From: Planctomyces sp.
Lineage (GTDB): Bacteria > Planctomycetota > Planctomycetia > Planctomycetales > Planctomycetaceae
Direction of reading: 5' to 3'
DNA: 64,000 nt
NCBI GenBank assembly: GCA_019636235.1
Contig: JAHBXW010000011.1
Span: 98,422-162,421 of the forward strand
A model generated the notes under the pieces. It did not search any database and had not been told where the DNA came from. It saw only the letters and a program-made list of their open reading frames with translations. The translations under genes and the position numbers were made by a program. Below, piece after piece: positions 1 through 8,283 of the stretch; the stretch's first letter is position 1; every line of letters begins with the position of its first letter.

Positions 1-304
1 ACGGCGTCTCGCCGCCGGACAGGGCGATCCCGCCAAACAGCTCCGGCGAGTGGTACAGGGTCGCCAGCGACGTATCCATCGGCGAACCCAGCACGGCCGC
101 CGCCAGCTCGATCCCGGAATCCGCCAGCATCCGCGCCTGCGCGTCCTGCTCGAACAACGTCGTCGCCTTGGCCTCCGCGATCATCAGCTCGCAGAACGTG
201 TACGCCCCCAGCGACAGCATGACGACGACGATCAGCACCACGATCAGCGCCGTGCCGCGTCGGGCGGACCGCAGTCCTTTGGAAATCCGTCGGGCGAATG
301 CCAT
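1..304 (-). CDS. gspK: type II secretion minor pseudopilin GspK-like protein (partial, cut by left edge)
   Basis: Only the first ~101 residues are present; the gene runs off the left edge. The protein opens with a short basic stretch, then a hydrophobic helix (LIVVLIVVVMLSLGAYTF) and a region with the LADSGIELA-type sequence found after the membrane anchor in GspK proteins, which cap the tip of the type II secretion pseudopilus. The start ATG (302-304) overlaps the stop of the preceding gspJ-like gene by one base (TGATG), so translation is probably coupled. It is last of five consecutive minus-strand prepilin-like genes, the order G-H-I-J-K being the classical one. The large GspK C-terminal domain cannot be checked here. 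Confidence 0.75.
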   Translation of the reverse strand, partial: MAFARRISKGLRSARRGTALIVVLIVVVMLSLGAYTFCELMIAEAKATTLFEQDAQARMLADSGIELAAAVLGSPMDTSLATLYHSPELFGGIALSGGETP

Positions 305-1362
305 CAGAGATCGCCTCCCAGAAAGGGCGTCGCCATGGGAATCGCGATCACGTGCCGGATCGTCCGGCCGATCTGCGGCGCGTCATTGACCTGCTGCCGC
401 CGCGCGTTCGGACGATCGTCCGGCACGATGAATCCCAAAGTCACTTCGATCGCCATCGGCAGCATGCCCGCGGCGCCGCTGTCCCACGAGTCGTACCAGG
501 CCGAGCCGTCGAAGTACCGGAACTGCAGCGCCCCGACCTCGGGGGCGATGATTTCCGCCGCCTCCGCCATCAGCGACATGTTCGAGTTCTCATCCGCGAA
601 GTTCAGGGCCATCCGGTCCCCTTCCAGACGCGCCAGACCCACGACCTGCCGCGAGTCCCGCAGCGACGTCTCGCGATCTCCGACGGCTCCCTGCAGGCCC
701 CCCGCGCCCGGCGCCGCCAGGAACCAGGACACCGACAGCAGGTCGCTGGCCCGGGCCGTGACGCCCGCGCCCGCCGTCAGCGGCGTGTACTCCAGACCCC
801 GCGAGGGTCGGTTGACGTGCAGCATCAGCGTCGTCGCATCGCCGATGACGCCGACGTTCATGGCCGAATTGAACCCCGCTTCGCCGGTCGTCGTCGATGT
901 GTCGCTGGAGGAAGTCGACGAGGACGACGACCCGCCGCCGCTCCCTCCGGCGCCTCCCGTTCCGCCGGCCCCGCCCGCGCCGCCCGTTCCACCGGCGCCT
1001 CCGGCTCCCCCCGTGCCGTCGGCATCCCCGCCGCCGCTGCCGCCGGACGAACCGCTGGAACGCGATCCGCTCGACGAACTGGCCGCCTGTTGTCCGTCAT
1101 CCGGCGCGGTCTGCGGCTGGCCGAACATGACAGATCCGGCGTCGACTTCCATTCGCCTCAGAATGGACCGCGCGAGCTGTGCCTGGACCACCTGGTTCTG
1201 ACCGGCGGTGCTCATCGTCCAGTACAGGTTCAGCGACCCGTAGACGGCCGACAACAGCGCCAGCGAAAGCGCCAGCGCGATCAGGATTTCCAGCAGCGTG
1301 TAGGCGCGGCGATCGCGGCTTTGCCGTGCGCGTGCATCGGAAGTCGGTCGAACGCGGATCAT
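304..1362 (-). CDS. gspJ: GspJ-like prepilin with a long Gly/Ser-rich insert
   Basis: A 352-residue prepilin-type protein. The basic leader is followed at residues 21-45 by YTLLEILIALALSLALLSAV, which matches the prepilin N-methylation consensus (cleavage before the aromatic residue, Glu at +5; the usual Gly at -1 is Ala here). The C-terminal half (from ~164) reads as a globular minor-pseudopilin domain ending near a typical DDRPNARR segment. Between them lies an unusual insert at residues ~93-163 made almost only of Ser, Gly, Ala and Thr. GspJ proteins are usually ~200 residues, so the insert explains the extra length. Its first four bases overlap the previous gene (ATGA). Assignment as GspJ rests on prepilin type and gene order; a divergent pseudopilin of another class is possible. 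Confidence 0.72.
   Translation of the reverse strand: MIRVRPTSDARARQSRDRRAYTLLEILIALALSLALLSAVYGSLNLYWTMSTAGQNQVVQAQLARSILRRMEVDAGSVMFGQPQTAPDDGQQAASSSSGSRSSGSSGGSGGGDADGTGGAGGAGGTGGAGGAGGTGGAGGSGGGSSSSSTSSSDTSTTTGEAGFNSAMNVGVIGDATTLMLHVNRPSRGLEYTPLTAGAGVTARASDLLSVSWFLAAPGAGGLQGAVGDRETSLRDSRQVVGLARLEGDRMALNFADENSNMSLMAEAAEIIAPEVGALQFRYFDGSAWYDSWDSGAAGMLPMAIEVTLGFIVPDDRPNARRQQVNDAPQIGRTIRHVIAIPMATPFLGGDL
874..1086 (-). repeat. low-complexity GGA/GGC-rich repeat inside the gspJ-like gene
   Basis: This segment encodes residues ~93-163 of the GspJ-like protein. It reads as a serine/glycine tract, then repeated GGAGGT and GGAGGA hexapeptide-like units, then a Ser/Thr tract. On the plus strand it appears as runs of CCG, CCC and CGCC triplets. 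It stays in frame and contains no stop, so it is a coding repeat rather than a separate element. Confidence 0.8.
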
Positions 1363-1817
1363 GGAAACAACCCCGTGGACGAACTGGCGCCGGCCGCGTC
1401 CAGGAAAACCTGAGGATTCCGGATCAGCCGCGCCATCTGCGACTGCCCGTCCACCCGGCCTCCCCGGGTCTTATGCGTTACCAGCACCGTCAGCAGCATC
1501 GTGTCGACATGCGTCCCGTCCGCCACGACCAGCGACCACGCCCAGGCGTCATCGTCCTCGAACGCGACGTTGTTCGCCGTCTGCAGGTTGATCGCTCCCG
1601 CGACGGCTTCGGCCATTTTCGATTCCGCGCGCAGCGCGGCCTCGCTCTGCAATTGCGTCTGGATGGCCGCCCGGGAGCCGGTGCTGATGATCTGCGTGAT
1701 GGCCGTCAGCGCCCCGATGAAGATCGCCAGCGCCAGAAACACTTCGAGCAACGTCATGCCCCGGCGGCCCGCGCCGCGGAGCGCGATCTCGGCGCGGGAG
1801 GCGCGGAGTCGTCTCAT
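1359..1817 (-). CDS. gspI: GspI-like prepilin-type protein
   Basis: A 152-residue protein starting MRRLRASRAEIALR. The prepilin signal follows at residues ~21-40: RRGMTLLEVFLALAIFIGAL, with Gly before the cleavage point, Met at +1 and Glu at +5. Minor pseudopilins of the GspI/GspV type are of this size and have this T-L-L-E-V motif. The start is set by the ATGA overlap with the upstream gspH-like gene (1814-1817) and the basic leader; longer in-frame extensions upstream lie inside gspH and look non-coding. The stop overlaps the next gene by four bases, so the genes are translationally coupled. It is probably a minor subunit in the tip complex of the type II secretion pseudopilus. Confidence 0.72.
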   Translation of the reverse strand: MRRLRASRAEIALRGAGRRGMTLLEVFLALAIFIGALTAITQIISTGSRAAIQTQLQSEAALRAESKMAEAVAGAINLQTANNVAFEDDDAWAWSLVVADGTHVDTMLLTVLVTHKTRGGRVDGQSQMARLIRNPQVFLDAAGASSSTGLFP

Positions 1818-2440
1818 GGCGAGCCTCCGCGAATCACCGGACCCAGCTCCACCGATCCCGTGATGCCGCGCAGCGTCAGCCCCTGCCAGTAACCCTGGCG
1901 GTCCTCGATGATCAGCGTCGCGTTGTCGGTCGTGCCGTCCAGGAAGGCCAGGATCGGACCCGACCACTGCACCATGCCCAGCGACTCGCGCTGCGACAGC
2001 ATCGACAGCCATTCGGTGGGGATCGTCTCCACGCGCTGCGTGGGCAGGGCGCGGAACTGCAGCGTCTCCGGCAGCTTGCCCATCACCGTCGGCACGCCCT
2101 GCGGCCGCGTCGGGCGGAACTGGCTCTGCGTCGACGATGCCGCGACGTTTCCCGTCTCGGGCCGGTCGTACGGCAGCACGATGTAGTTGCGGCCACCCGG
2201 CTCGTACCGGAACTGGTAGACCAGCCCGTTTTCGATCGCCTTCAGCCGCGTCCCCGCGAGATCCTGCCGGACTTCATCCACCGCGGACCGCAGCCCCTCC
2301 TCGCGAACGTACTGCATCAGCGACGGCCATGTGGCGCCGATGATCACGGCCACCACCGCCAGCACCAGCAGGATCTCCAGCAGCGTGAACCCGCGCCGCC
2401 TGTCGTTCTTCGCAGAGCGGCGGAGACTGCGACGGTTCAC
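1814..2440 (-). CDS. gspH: GspH-like prepilin-type protein
   Basis: A 208-residue protein with a GTG start preceded by AGGTG at suitable spacing. The leader (MNRRSLRRSAKNDRRRG) is strongly basic. The mature part begins FTLLEILLVLAVVAVIIGA, an excellent class-I prepilin signal with Gly at -1, Phe at +1 and Glu at +5. The following text (VREEGLRSAVDEVRQDLAGTRLKAIENG) matches the pattern just after the N-terminal helix in GspH/FimT-type pseudopilins, where many carry the LR....R..A...G sequence. It sits 57 bases after gspG and overlaps gspI by four. Role: minor pseudopilin of type II secretion, in the inner membrane and periplasm. Confidence 0.78.
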   Translation of the reverse strand: MNRRSLRRSAKNDRRRGFTLLEILLVLAVVAVIIGATWPSLMQYVREEGLRSAVDEVRQDLAGTRLKAIENGLVYQFRYEPGGRNYIVLPYDRPETGNVAASSTQSQFRPTRPQGVPTVMGKLPETLQFRALPTQRVETIPTEWLSMLSQRESLGMVQWSGPILAFLDGTTDNATLIIEDRQGYWQGLTLRGITGSVELGPVIRGGSP

Positions 2441-2497
2441 GGCGGCACCTGCTTCAGTTTCTCATTCCGTCCGTCCGTGGCGAGCGTCCCCGGAAAG

Positions 2498-2956
2498 TCA
2501 CAGCGACGTCGCCTGCGACCAGTTGTTGATGTCGTCCCCGGCGCCGTTCTCATTGATGCCGTTCGGACCCGCCGACCAGATCGCCGGCTCGTCGATGTTC
2601 GACTTCGTGTTCGGGTACTCGTAGAACAGCGGTCGCTGCCAGGCGTCCATCGGCACCGACCTCAACAGCGGTTCGGTCGTGCGGCCATCTGAACCGACGG
2701 TCGGCTGCAACAGAACCGTGAGCGCCTCCTGCCCCCCCTGCGGGTACTGTCCCGCCTGGCTGACGGCGTACAGCTTCACGGCGCTTTCCAGCCCCTTGAT
2801 GTTGGCGCGCGACGCCTTGATGTTCGCCTCGCGCTGCTGGCCGATCAGCTGCGGCACGACCATCGCCGCGATCACGCCGATGATCGACAGCACAATCAGG
2901 ATTTCCAGAAGCGTAAAGCCGCCCCGCCGCGGCTGTGGACGTCGCAAGCGCTGCAT
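2498..2956 (-). CDS. gspG: major pseudopilin GspG
   Basis: A 152-residue protein with the prepilin signal RRGGFTLLEILIVLSIIGV and the family sequence that follows it (AAMVVPQLIGQQREANIKAS). GspG is the major subunit of the periplasmic pseudopilus that drives type II secretion. The C-terminal half has the expected features: GQYPQGGQEAL, then the late PMDAWQRPLFYEYPN block, which corresponds to the W-x-x-P-Y/F region preceding the calcium-binding loop, then a D/N/G-rich stretch (SAGPNGINENGAGDD). Length is normal for the family. It is the first gene of the five-gene pseudopilin run; the ~280 bases upstream (2957-3236) should contain the operon promoter, but no clear -35/-10 pair was seen there. 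Confidence 0.92.
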   Translation of the reverse strand: MQRLRRPQPRRGGFTLLEILIVLSIIGVIAAMVVPQLIGQQREANIKASRANIKGLESAVKLYAVSQAGQYPQGGQEALTVLLQPTVGSDGRTTEPLLRSVPMDAWQRPLFYEYPNTKSNIDEPAIWSAGPNGINENGAGDDINNWSQATSL

Positions 2957-3236
2957 CGCAGTTTCCCCAGAAGGAATTTCAATCAGGTTCGATCAGGACG
3001 GTTCAGGGATTCGTCTGAACTTGAAACACCGCAGGCGGCCGAATGGGCCGCAATTTCTCTGCCGCCCGGCCAATCGTTCAGTCCCGGACCGCCCGGGCGG
3101 AACGCCGTGGAGCCCCGATTGCGACGATTCGCGGAGTCCCGCAGATTCTACGGATTTCGCGGCCGGAATCGTAGGCGTCTTTGTCGCCGCGGCCCTTCGC
3201 CGCGACCGATTCCGCCCCCGCCCGCGGCCTGCCGCA

Positions 3237-5222
3237 TCAGAACCCGCCCCGGTCCATGGCGCCGATCGCCTCCGCGAATTCCTCCGCATCCAGCTCGCCG
3301 TCGCCGTTCGTGTCGATCTGGCTGAAGAACGTGAACAGCAGCCCGCGCTCCTTCACTTCCTCCCGCGAGAGCCGGCCATTGTTGTCCTTGTCCAGCCGGT
3401 CCATGATGATCGCCACACGCAGCGAGGGCGTGACCGCCGGGGCCGTCAGCTTGGTCGCATCCCGCGGCGTCATGATGTCGAAGTAGCCGATCATCATCTC
3501 TTCCCACGACTGCTCGCCCCAGTACACCTTCTTCGACGGATCGGGATTCGCCAGATTCTGCTCCGAGTTGTCGAACAGCGCCCGGCACACGATCCGCGAG
3601 CCCGCCGGAACCGTCAACGGCTCCGCCAGCAGGTAGGACGTCTGCCAGTTGAAGTCGTAGTGCGGCACGTCCAGCAGCGTCTCACGCGATCCGTCCGGAC
3701 GTTCCAGTTCGAACCGGAACGCCTGGCCTCGCAAGTGCATGTGCGGCGACAGCGACAGCACCTGCACGTCCCGCGCGGCCTTCGCGGAGCGGGCCCGGAC
3801 TTCCTGATTCCGCTGATTCGGCTGCAGAGCCAAACGCACATTCGCCGCCTCCGTCGTGATGACCTCATGCGTCACCGCGTCGGGATCAGCGAACAGGAAC
3901 CCCACACGGCTGAGATCCTCCTGCGCCGTTCCGTTCGGCGTGTAGTGCATCTGAAACTTCAGCTTCGACCCGGCGGGAATCCGCTTGGCGATGTTCTCAT
4001 GAACCGGCCGGCTGCGCAGCCCGGGGACGTATGCCGCCAGAAAGATCTCGTGCCGCACCCCGTCCGTCGGCGGCACGACATACACGATGATGTGGTGCAC
4101 GATCGCCCGGTTGCCGGGCTGCACCTCGATGCCGTTGACCCAGCGGTCCTCGGTGAAATTCGTATCGACCACGAAGTGCTGATACCGCACGCCTCGGTCG
4201 CCGGCGTCCGCCGGAACCTGGAACGGGGTCTCGCTCATCGCGAACACCTGGTCCGGCTCGCGCGGCAGTTGCCAGCCCTCGGTGAACGTCCGCGGCTCGG
4301 GCAGCTGCGCGGGATCTCCTTCGGGGCAGCCCTCGTCGACCCAGGCGAGGATCAGATCCCGCTCGGCGGAGGTCAGCGTGCGGTCGTTCGAGAAGTGGCC
4401 GAATTCCGGATTGGCATGCCACGGCGGCATCCGCTTCTGACGGACGACTTCGGCGATCATCTCGCCCCACCCGGCCGCCTCGTGATAGTCCATGAGCGCG
4501 AACGGCGCGATGTCGCCGTCACGGTGACATTCCTGGCAGCGATCCTGGAACAGCCGCGAGATCTGGTTCGACCACGTTACGTCGGCCTGTTCGTTCGCGG
4601 GTCGCGGACGGCCGATCAGGCAGCCCGCCGCCTCCGTGGAGGCAACCGCCACCTCTCGGCCGGCCAGCAGGTCCTCGATCGCCGCACGCAACTCGGACTG
4701 TCCCACCTTGTCGCGGGACACGCCTGGCTGGTGCTGATCGTCGATCCGTCCCCGGTAGCGGACCGTCCGGCGCTCATCCAGCAGGAACACTTCCGGCGTC
4801 CGCGTCGCACCGAACTGATCGGCCAGCGCACAACCGGCGTCGACGAGCAGCGGATAGCGGAGCTGCTGGCGGCGGACAAACGCGTCGATTTCCGTCGGCG
4901 AGTCCTGCGAGTTCGAATCGACGCCGATGACGGCGACGCCGCGTTCCGCATATTCGTCGGCCAGCGTCTGCAGCCGGCCGGCGTACAGCTTCGCCAGCGG
5001 GCACTCGACGCCCAGGAAGGCGACGACCACCAGCCGGCGATCCGCAAATTCGTCGAGCGTGTATTTCCGGCCGCGATAGTCCTGAGCCGAGAACGCCTGC
5101 GGACCACTGGCGGGGGCCGGGGCGGCCGGCTCCGCGCCCGACACGCGAGCGGCGCCGGCCAGCGCCAGCATCAGGGACAACAGCCGCAAGGCGGTTCGTC
5201 GAGACACCGTCTGAGTCGTCAT
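3237..5222 (-). CDS. secreted redoxin / cytochrome c / copper-monooxygenase-like / EF-hand fusion protein
   Basis: 661 residues starting MTTQTVSRRTALRLL, with a signal peptide ending near residue 29. Domain order as read: (1) a thioredoxin-fold peroxiredoxin-like domain, residues ~40-190, with one candidate reactive Cys at 74 (VECPLAKLY) and TRTPEVFLLD later; (2) a single haem c site, C229-Q-E-C-H233, in a short cytochrome-like segment ending in MPPWHA; (3) a domain resembling the copper type II ascorbate-dependent monooxygenases, residues ~325-600, with candidate metal ligands H376-H377 (VHHIIVYV), H426, H494/H496 (SPHMHLRG) and M577; (4) two EF-hand loops, ~608-620 and ~637-649 (DTNGDGELDAEEF). 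This architecture is known from planctomycetes, where the substrate is undetermined. Periplasmic redox enzyme is the safe description; the actual reaction is unknown. It is monocistronic. Confidence 0.85.
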   Translation of the reverse strand: MTTQTVSRRTALRLLSLMLALAGAARVSGAEPAAPAPASGPQAFSAQDYRGRKYTLDEFADRRLVVVAFLGVECPLAKLYAGRLQTLADEYAERGVAVIGVDSNSQDSPTEIDAFVRRQQLRYPLLVDAGCALADQFGATRTPEVFLLDERRTVRYRGRIDDQHQPGVSRDKVGQSELRAAIEDLLAGREVAVASTEAAGCLIGRPRPANEQADVTWSNQISRLFQDRCQECHRDGDIAPFALMDYHEAAGWGEMIAEVVRQKRMPPWHANPEFGHFSNDRTLTSAERDLILAWVDEGCPEGDPAQLPEPRTFTEGWQLPREPDQVFAMSETPFQVPADAGDRGVRYQHFVVDTNFTEDRWVNGIEVQPGNRAIVHHIIVYVVPPTDGVRHEIFLAAYVPGLRSRPVHENIAKRIPAGSKLKFQMHYTPNGTAQEDLSRVGFLFADPDAVTHEVITTEAANVRLALQPNQRNQEVRARSAKAARDVQVLSLSPHMHLRGQAFRFELERPDGSRETLLDVPHYDFNWQTSYLLAEPLTVPAGSRIVCRALFDNSEQNLANPDPSKKVYWGEQSWEEMMIGYFDIMTPRDATKLTAPAVTPSLRVAIIMDRLDKDNNGRLSREEVKERGLLFTFFSQIDTNGDGELDAEEFAEAIGAMDRGGF

Positions 5223-5483
5223 ACGTGGAGTAGTTTTGGGGGGTAACGAGAATGCGGCGGGTGAGCGCGGATCGTGAGGCACGGCGTTCGCCGACGGCTG
5301 ACGGCCCGAATCCGGCTGGCCGTCCGGGCGCCGCCGGTAATACCCGGCGACGGGCGGAAGGTTTCGAAATGCGGGCGGCACGCGGCGTTTCCGCCGGCCG
5401 GGTTATGGTAGACGATCCGTCCCCGGCCGTGATACTTCTTCTCGCCGCTTCACGGCCTTTTGACACGTCCCACGGAGCCCGTC

Positions 5484-6419
5484 ATGCCGCGCTCGCCCGT
5501 CTGGTCCCTGCTCGCCCTGGCGCTGTTCGTCGCCGCGCCTCCCCGCAGCCGCGCCGCCGATTACGACCTCTACTACCTCGGCGGACAATCGAATATGGAC
5601 GGCTTTGGCACCGTCAGCGACCTGCCGGACGATCTCCAGCAGCCGATGGAAGGCATCTTCATCTTTCACGGCAACCCGCAGGCGGACGCCGCGCCGGTCG
5701 ACGGCCGAGGCCTCTGGCAGACCCTCCGTCCGGGACACGGCTGGGGATTCTCCACTGATGGCCAAACCAATTCCTATTCCGACCGCTTCGGCGTCGAGCT
5801 CACATTCGCGAAGGCGCTCCGCGAGGCGCATCCGGACCGGCGGATCGCGATTCTCAAATACTCCCGCGGCGGGACGTCGATTCATGCGGCGGCCGCGGGT
5901 CCGTTCGGCTGCTGGGAGCCCGACTTCCAGGCGGGGGACGGCGCGGGGCGGGGAATCAATCAGTACGACCACTTCCTCGCGGCCGTCCGGTCCGCGACGA
6001 GCGTCCGCGACATCGATGGCGACGGCGAAGAGGACCGCCTGATTCCGCGCGGCATTCTGTGGATGCAGGGGGAAAGCGACGCCGCCTATTCCCCGGAGAT
6101 CGCCGCCGAGTATGAAGCGAACCTCAAGCGGTTGATGGATCTGGTTCGCGCGGCTCTGCGGGCCGACGACCTGCCCGTCGCCATCGGCCGCATCTCGGAT
6201 TCCGGCCAGGGCGCGAACGGCGCGAAAATCTGGGCGCACGGAGACGTCGTCCGCCAGGCCCAGGCCGACTTCGTCGAGAAGGACGCAGCCGCCGCGCTCG
6301 TCACGTCCACGGACGACTACGGCTATTCCGATCCCTATCACTACGATTCCCGGGGCTACGTCGACCTCGGCCGGAAATTCGCCGAAGCCCTGCAGTCCGT
6401 CGACGCCAACGGCCGCTGA
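5484..6419 (+). CDS. secreted SGNH/SASA-type carbohydrate esterase
   Basis: 311 residues with a signal peptide (MPRSPVWSLLALALFVAAPP, Ala-rich end near residue 25). Right after it is GGQSNM with nucleophile Ser at residue 36, the block I signature of sialate-O-acetylesterase-like (DUF303/SASA) and CE6-type SGNH esterases. WMQGESDA in the middle is the conserved Q-G-E-S/N block, and DPYHYDSRGYVDLG near the end supplies the Asp-His part of the triad. It probably removes acetyl groups from polysaccharides in the periplasm. ATG 5484 is preferred over an in-frame ATG eight codons earlier because GGAG lies a few bases before it and the signal peptide then begins directly. The FHA-cyclase starts 53 bases downstream on the same strand, so they may be co-transcribed. 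Confidence 0.85.
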   Translation: MPRSPVWSLLALALFVAAPPRSRAADYDLYYLGGQSNMDGFGTVSDLPDDLQQPMEGIFIFHGNPQADAAPVDGRGLWQTLRPGHGWGFSTDGQTNSYSDRFGVELTFAKALREAHPDRRIAILKYSRGGTSIHAAAAGPFGCWEPDFQAGDGAGRGINQYDHFLAAVRSATSVRDIDGDGEEDRLIPRGILWMQGESDAAYSPEIAAEYEANLKRLMDLVRAALRADDLPVAIGRISDSGQGANGAKIWAHGDVVRQAQADFVEKDAAAALVTSTDDYGYSDPYHYDSRGYVDLGRKFAEALQSVDANGR

Positions 6420-6472
6420 GCCCGATCCGGCCCGGCATCCTCAATCGACTCCGGGTCCGGAGCCCCGCCCGC

Positions 6473-8260
6473 ATGTGGCAGCTTGTCGTTCAGGGACCGA
6501 ATGCGACGCAACGGCTCCGGCAGATGCTCGAGCCGGAGCGGGGCTGCCGCGTCGGACGCGGCGTGGACGCCGATCTCCCCGTCCCCTGGGAGAACTGGCT
6601 TTCCCGCCAGCACTTCCGGGCGACGGCCCGCGCTGATGGCGTGCATATCGAACGCCTGTCCCAGGCGCGGAATCCGATCTTCCTCCGCGGCGAACCGGTC
6701 GACCGGATCATCCTCCGCGAGGGCGAGGCCGTCGTCATCGGCGAAACCACGTTCCGGGCCGACCGCGCGGAACCAGAATCCCCTTCCCCGGCCGAGCAAC
6801 CCATCGAGGAAGTCACCTTCACCCGGCAGGACCTCAGACGCATCCGCTATCGGGACGCTGACCGCCGGCTGGAAGTCCTCTCGCACCTGCCCGAGATCAT
6901 CAGCGGTGCACACGACGAACCCTCGCTGTGCAGCCGTCTGTCGCATCTGCTGCTGACGGGCATCGGCCATGCGGAGGCGGCCGCGGTCGTGGAACTCGAT
7001 GCCAGCGGCGCCGTGCGGCTCAAGCAATGGGAACGCCGCCGCGAAACGGCCGGCGCCTTCCGGCCCAGCCAGCGCCTGGTCGATGAGGCCCTCACTCAGC
7101 AGCGCTCGGTGCTGCAGATCTGGCAGCGGCGGTCCCCGTCAAACAGCGAATACACGATCTCCAGCGACTTCGACTGGGCGTTCTGCACGCCGATCGAAGG
7201 CCGCTCGCCCCGCTGGGGGCTGTATGTCGCCGGCAAGCTCGATGCGACGCAATCAATACTGGAGACGATGCGCCCGGACGGCCTGCACCTGCAGGCGGAC
7301 GTCAAATTCGCGGAGCTGGTCGCGGATGTGATCGGCTCGGTCGACCGGGTCAATCGGCTGGAGTCGAATCTGTCCGTGCTGCGGCAGTTCCTGTCGCCGC
7401 CTGTCGTGTCGGCCCTGGAGCGGACCTCCGAGGGGCGGGGGTTGAACACCGAGCTGCTCGAACCGCGCGAGTGCGACGTCGCCGTGCTGTTCTGCGACGT
7501 CCGGGGGTTCAGCCAGCAGGCGGAGGAATCGGCGGGGGATCTGCTCGGCCTTCTGGATCGGTTAAGCCGGGCCCTGGACCTGATGACGCGGCAGATCCTG
7601 GAGCATGGCGGCGTGACGGGGGAATTCCTGGGAGACGCGGTGCTGGGCTTCTGGGGCTGGCCGTTCGCGTCCGAGGAGTCGCCGCTGAACGCCTGCCGCG
7701 CGGCGTTGGCCATCCGGCGGGCGCTGTCGGCCGCGCGGGAGGTTCCCGGACATCCTCTGGCCGACGTGGAGGTGGGCATCGGCATCGCCCAGGGGCGGGC
7801 CGTCGCGGGGAAAATCGGCGCCGGGGAGCGCGTCACCGTCACGGTCTTCGGACCGGTGGTGAACCTCGCCAGCCGCCTGGAAACGATGACCAAACAGCTT
7901 CGCGTGCCGATTCTGGTCGATGAACGGACGGCCGAACTCGTGCGCCGGCGGTTAAGCGCCAGCGAGGGCCGCACCCGCAAACTGGCCCGCGTCCTGCCCT
8001 ATGGGATGGAGACGCCGCTGACCGTCAGCGAACTGCTGCCGCCGCTGAAGGAGTTTCCCGAGCTGACGGACGATCACCTGCGGCTGTACGAGGAGGGCGT
8101 TGAACACTTCTTGGCCGGACGCTGGGCGGACGCTTATCGGCTGCTGCACTCGATGCCGTCGTCCGACCGCGCCCCGGACTTCTTATTGCCGCGCATCGCG
8201 CAGGCGAATCGCACCGCCCCGCCCGGCTGGAACGGCGTCGTGGAACTCGGCGCGAAATGA
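6473..8260 (+). CDS. FHA-domain class III nucleotidyl cyclase
   Basis: 595 residues, no signal peptide, cytoplasmic. An FHA domain occupies residues ~20-95 (VGRG at 27-30, then SRQH at 44-47, the phosphothreonine-binding pattern). A GAF-like middle region (~130-300) follows, then a class III cyclase domain (~330-500). The first metal Asp is D342 (FCDVRGF) and the second D388 (EFLGDAVLGFWG). Transition-state residues N464 and R468 are present (VVNLASRLE). The two purine-selecting positions are unusual: E384 replaces the Lys of adenylate cyclases and T455 replaces the Asp. The product may therefore be cGMP or another nucleotide rather than cAMP. A short C-terminal extension follows the catalytic domain. 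The gene follows the esterase by 53 bases and converges on the DUF1080 gene. Confidence 0.88.
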   Translation: MWQLVVQGPNATQRLRQMLEPERGCRVGRGVDADLPVPWENWLSRQHFRATARADGVHIERLSQARNPIFLRGEPVDRIILREGEAVVIGETTFRADRAEPESPSPAEQPIEEVTFTRQDLRRIRYRDADRRLEVLSHLPEIISGAHDEPSLCSRLSHLLLTGIGHAEAAAVVELDASGAVRLKQWERRRETAGAFRPSQRLVDEALTQQRSVLQIWQRRSPSNSEYTISSDFDWAFCTPIEGRSPRWGLYVAGKLDATQSILETMRPDGLHLQADVKFAELVADVIGSVDRVNRLESNLSVLRQFLSPPVVSALERTSEGRGLNTELLEPRECDVAVLFCDVRGFSQQAEESAGDLLGLLDRLSRALDLMTRQILEHGGVTGEFLGDAVLGFWGWPFASEESPLNACRAALAIRRALSAAREVPGHPLADVEVGIGIAQGRAVAGKIGAGERVTVTVFGPVVNLASRLETMTKQLRVPILVDERTAELVRRRLSASEGRTRKLARVLPYGMETPLTVSELLPPLKEFPELTDDHLRLYEEGVEHFLAGRWADAYRLLHSMPSSDRAPDFLLPRIAQANRTAPPGWNGVVELGAK

Positions 8261-8283
8261 CTCCGCGTTCGATCCGCCACGGG

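Noticed and set aside
874..1086. Repetitive block considered as a CRISPR-like or satellite repeat
   Set aside because: It is an in-frame coding Gly/Ser tract without spacers or fixed repeat length.
2679..5246. A long open frame (855 codons) on the plus strand across the gspG-redoxin region
   Set aside because: It runs antisense to the redoxin fusion, has an Arg/Pro/Gly-rich composition without domains, and arises from high GC. The minus-strand gene has clear signal peptide and motifs.
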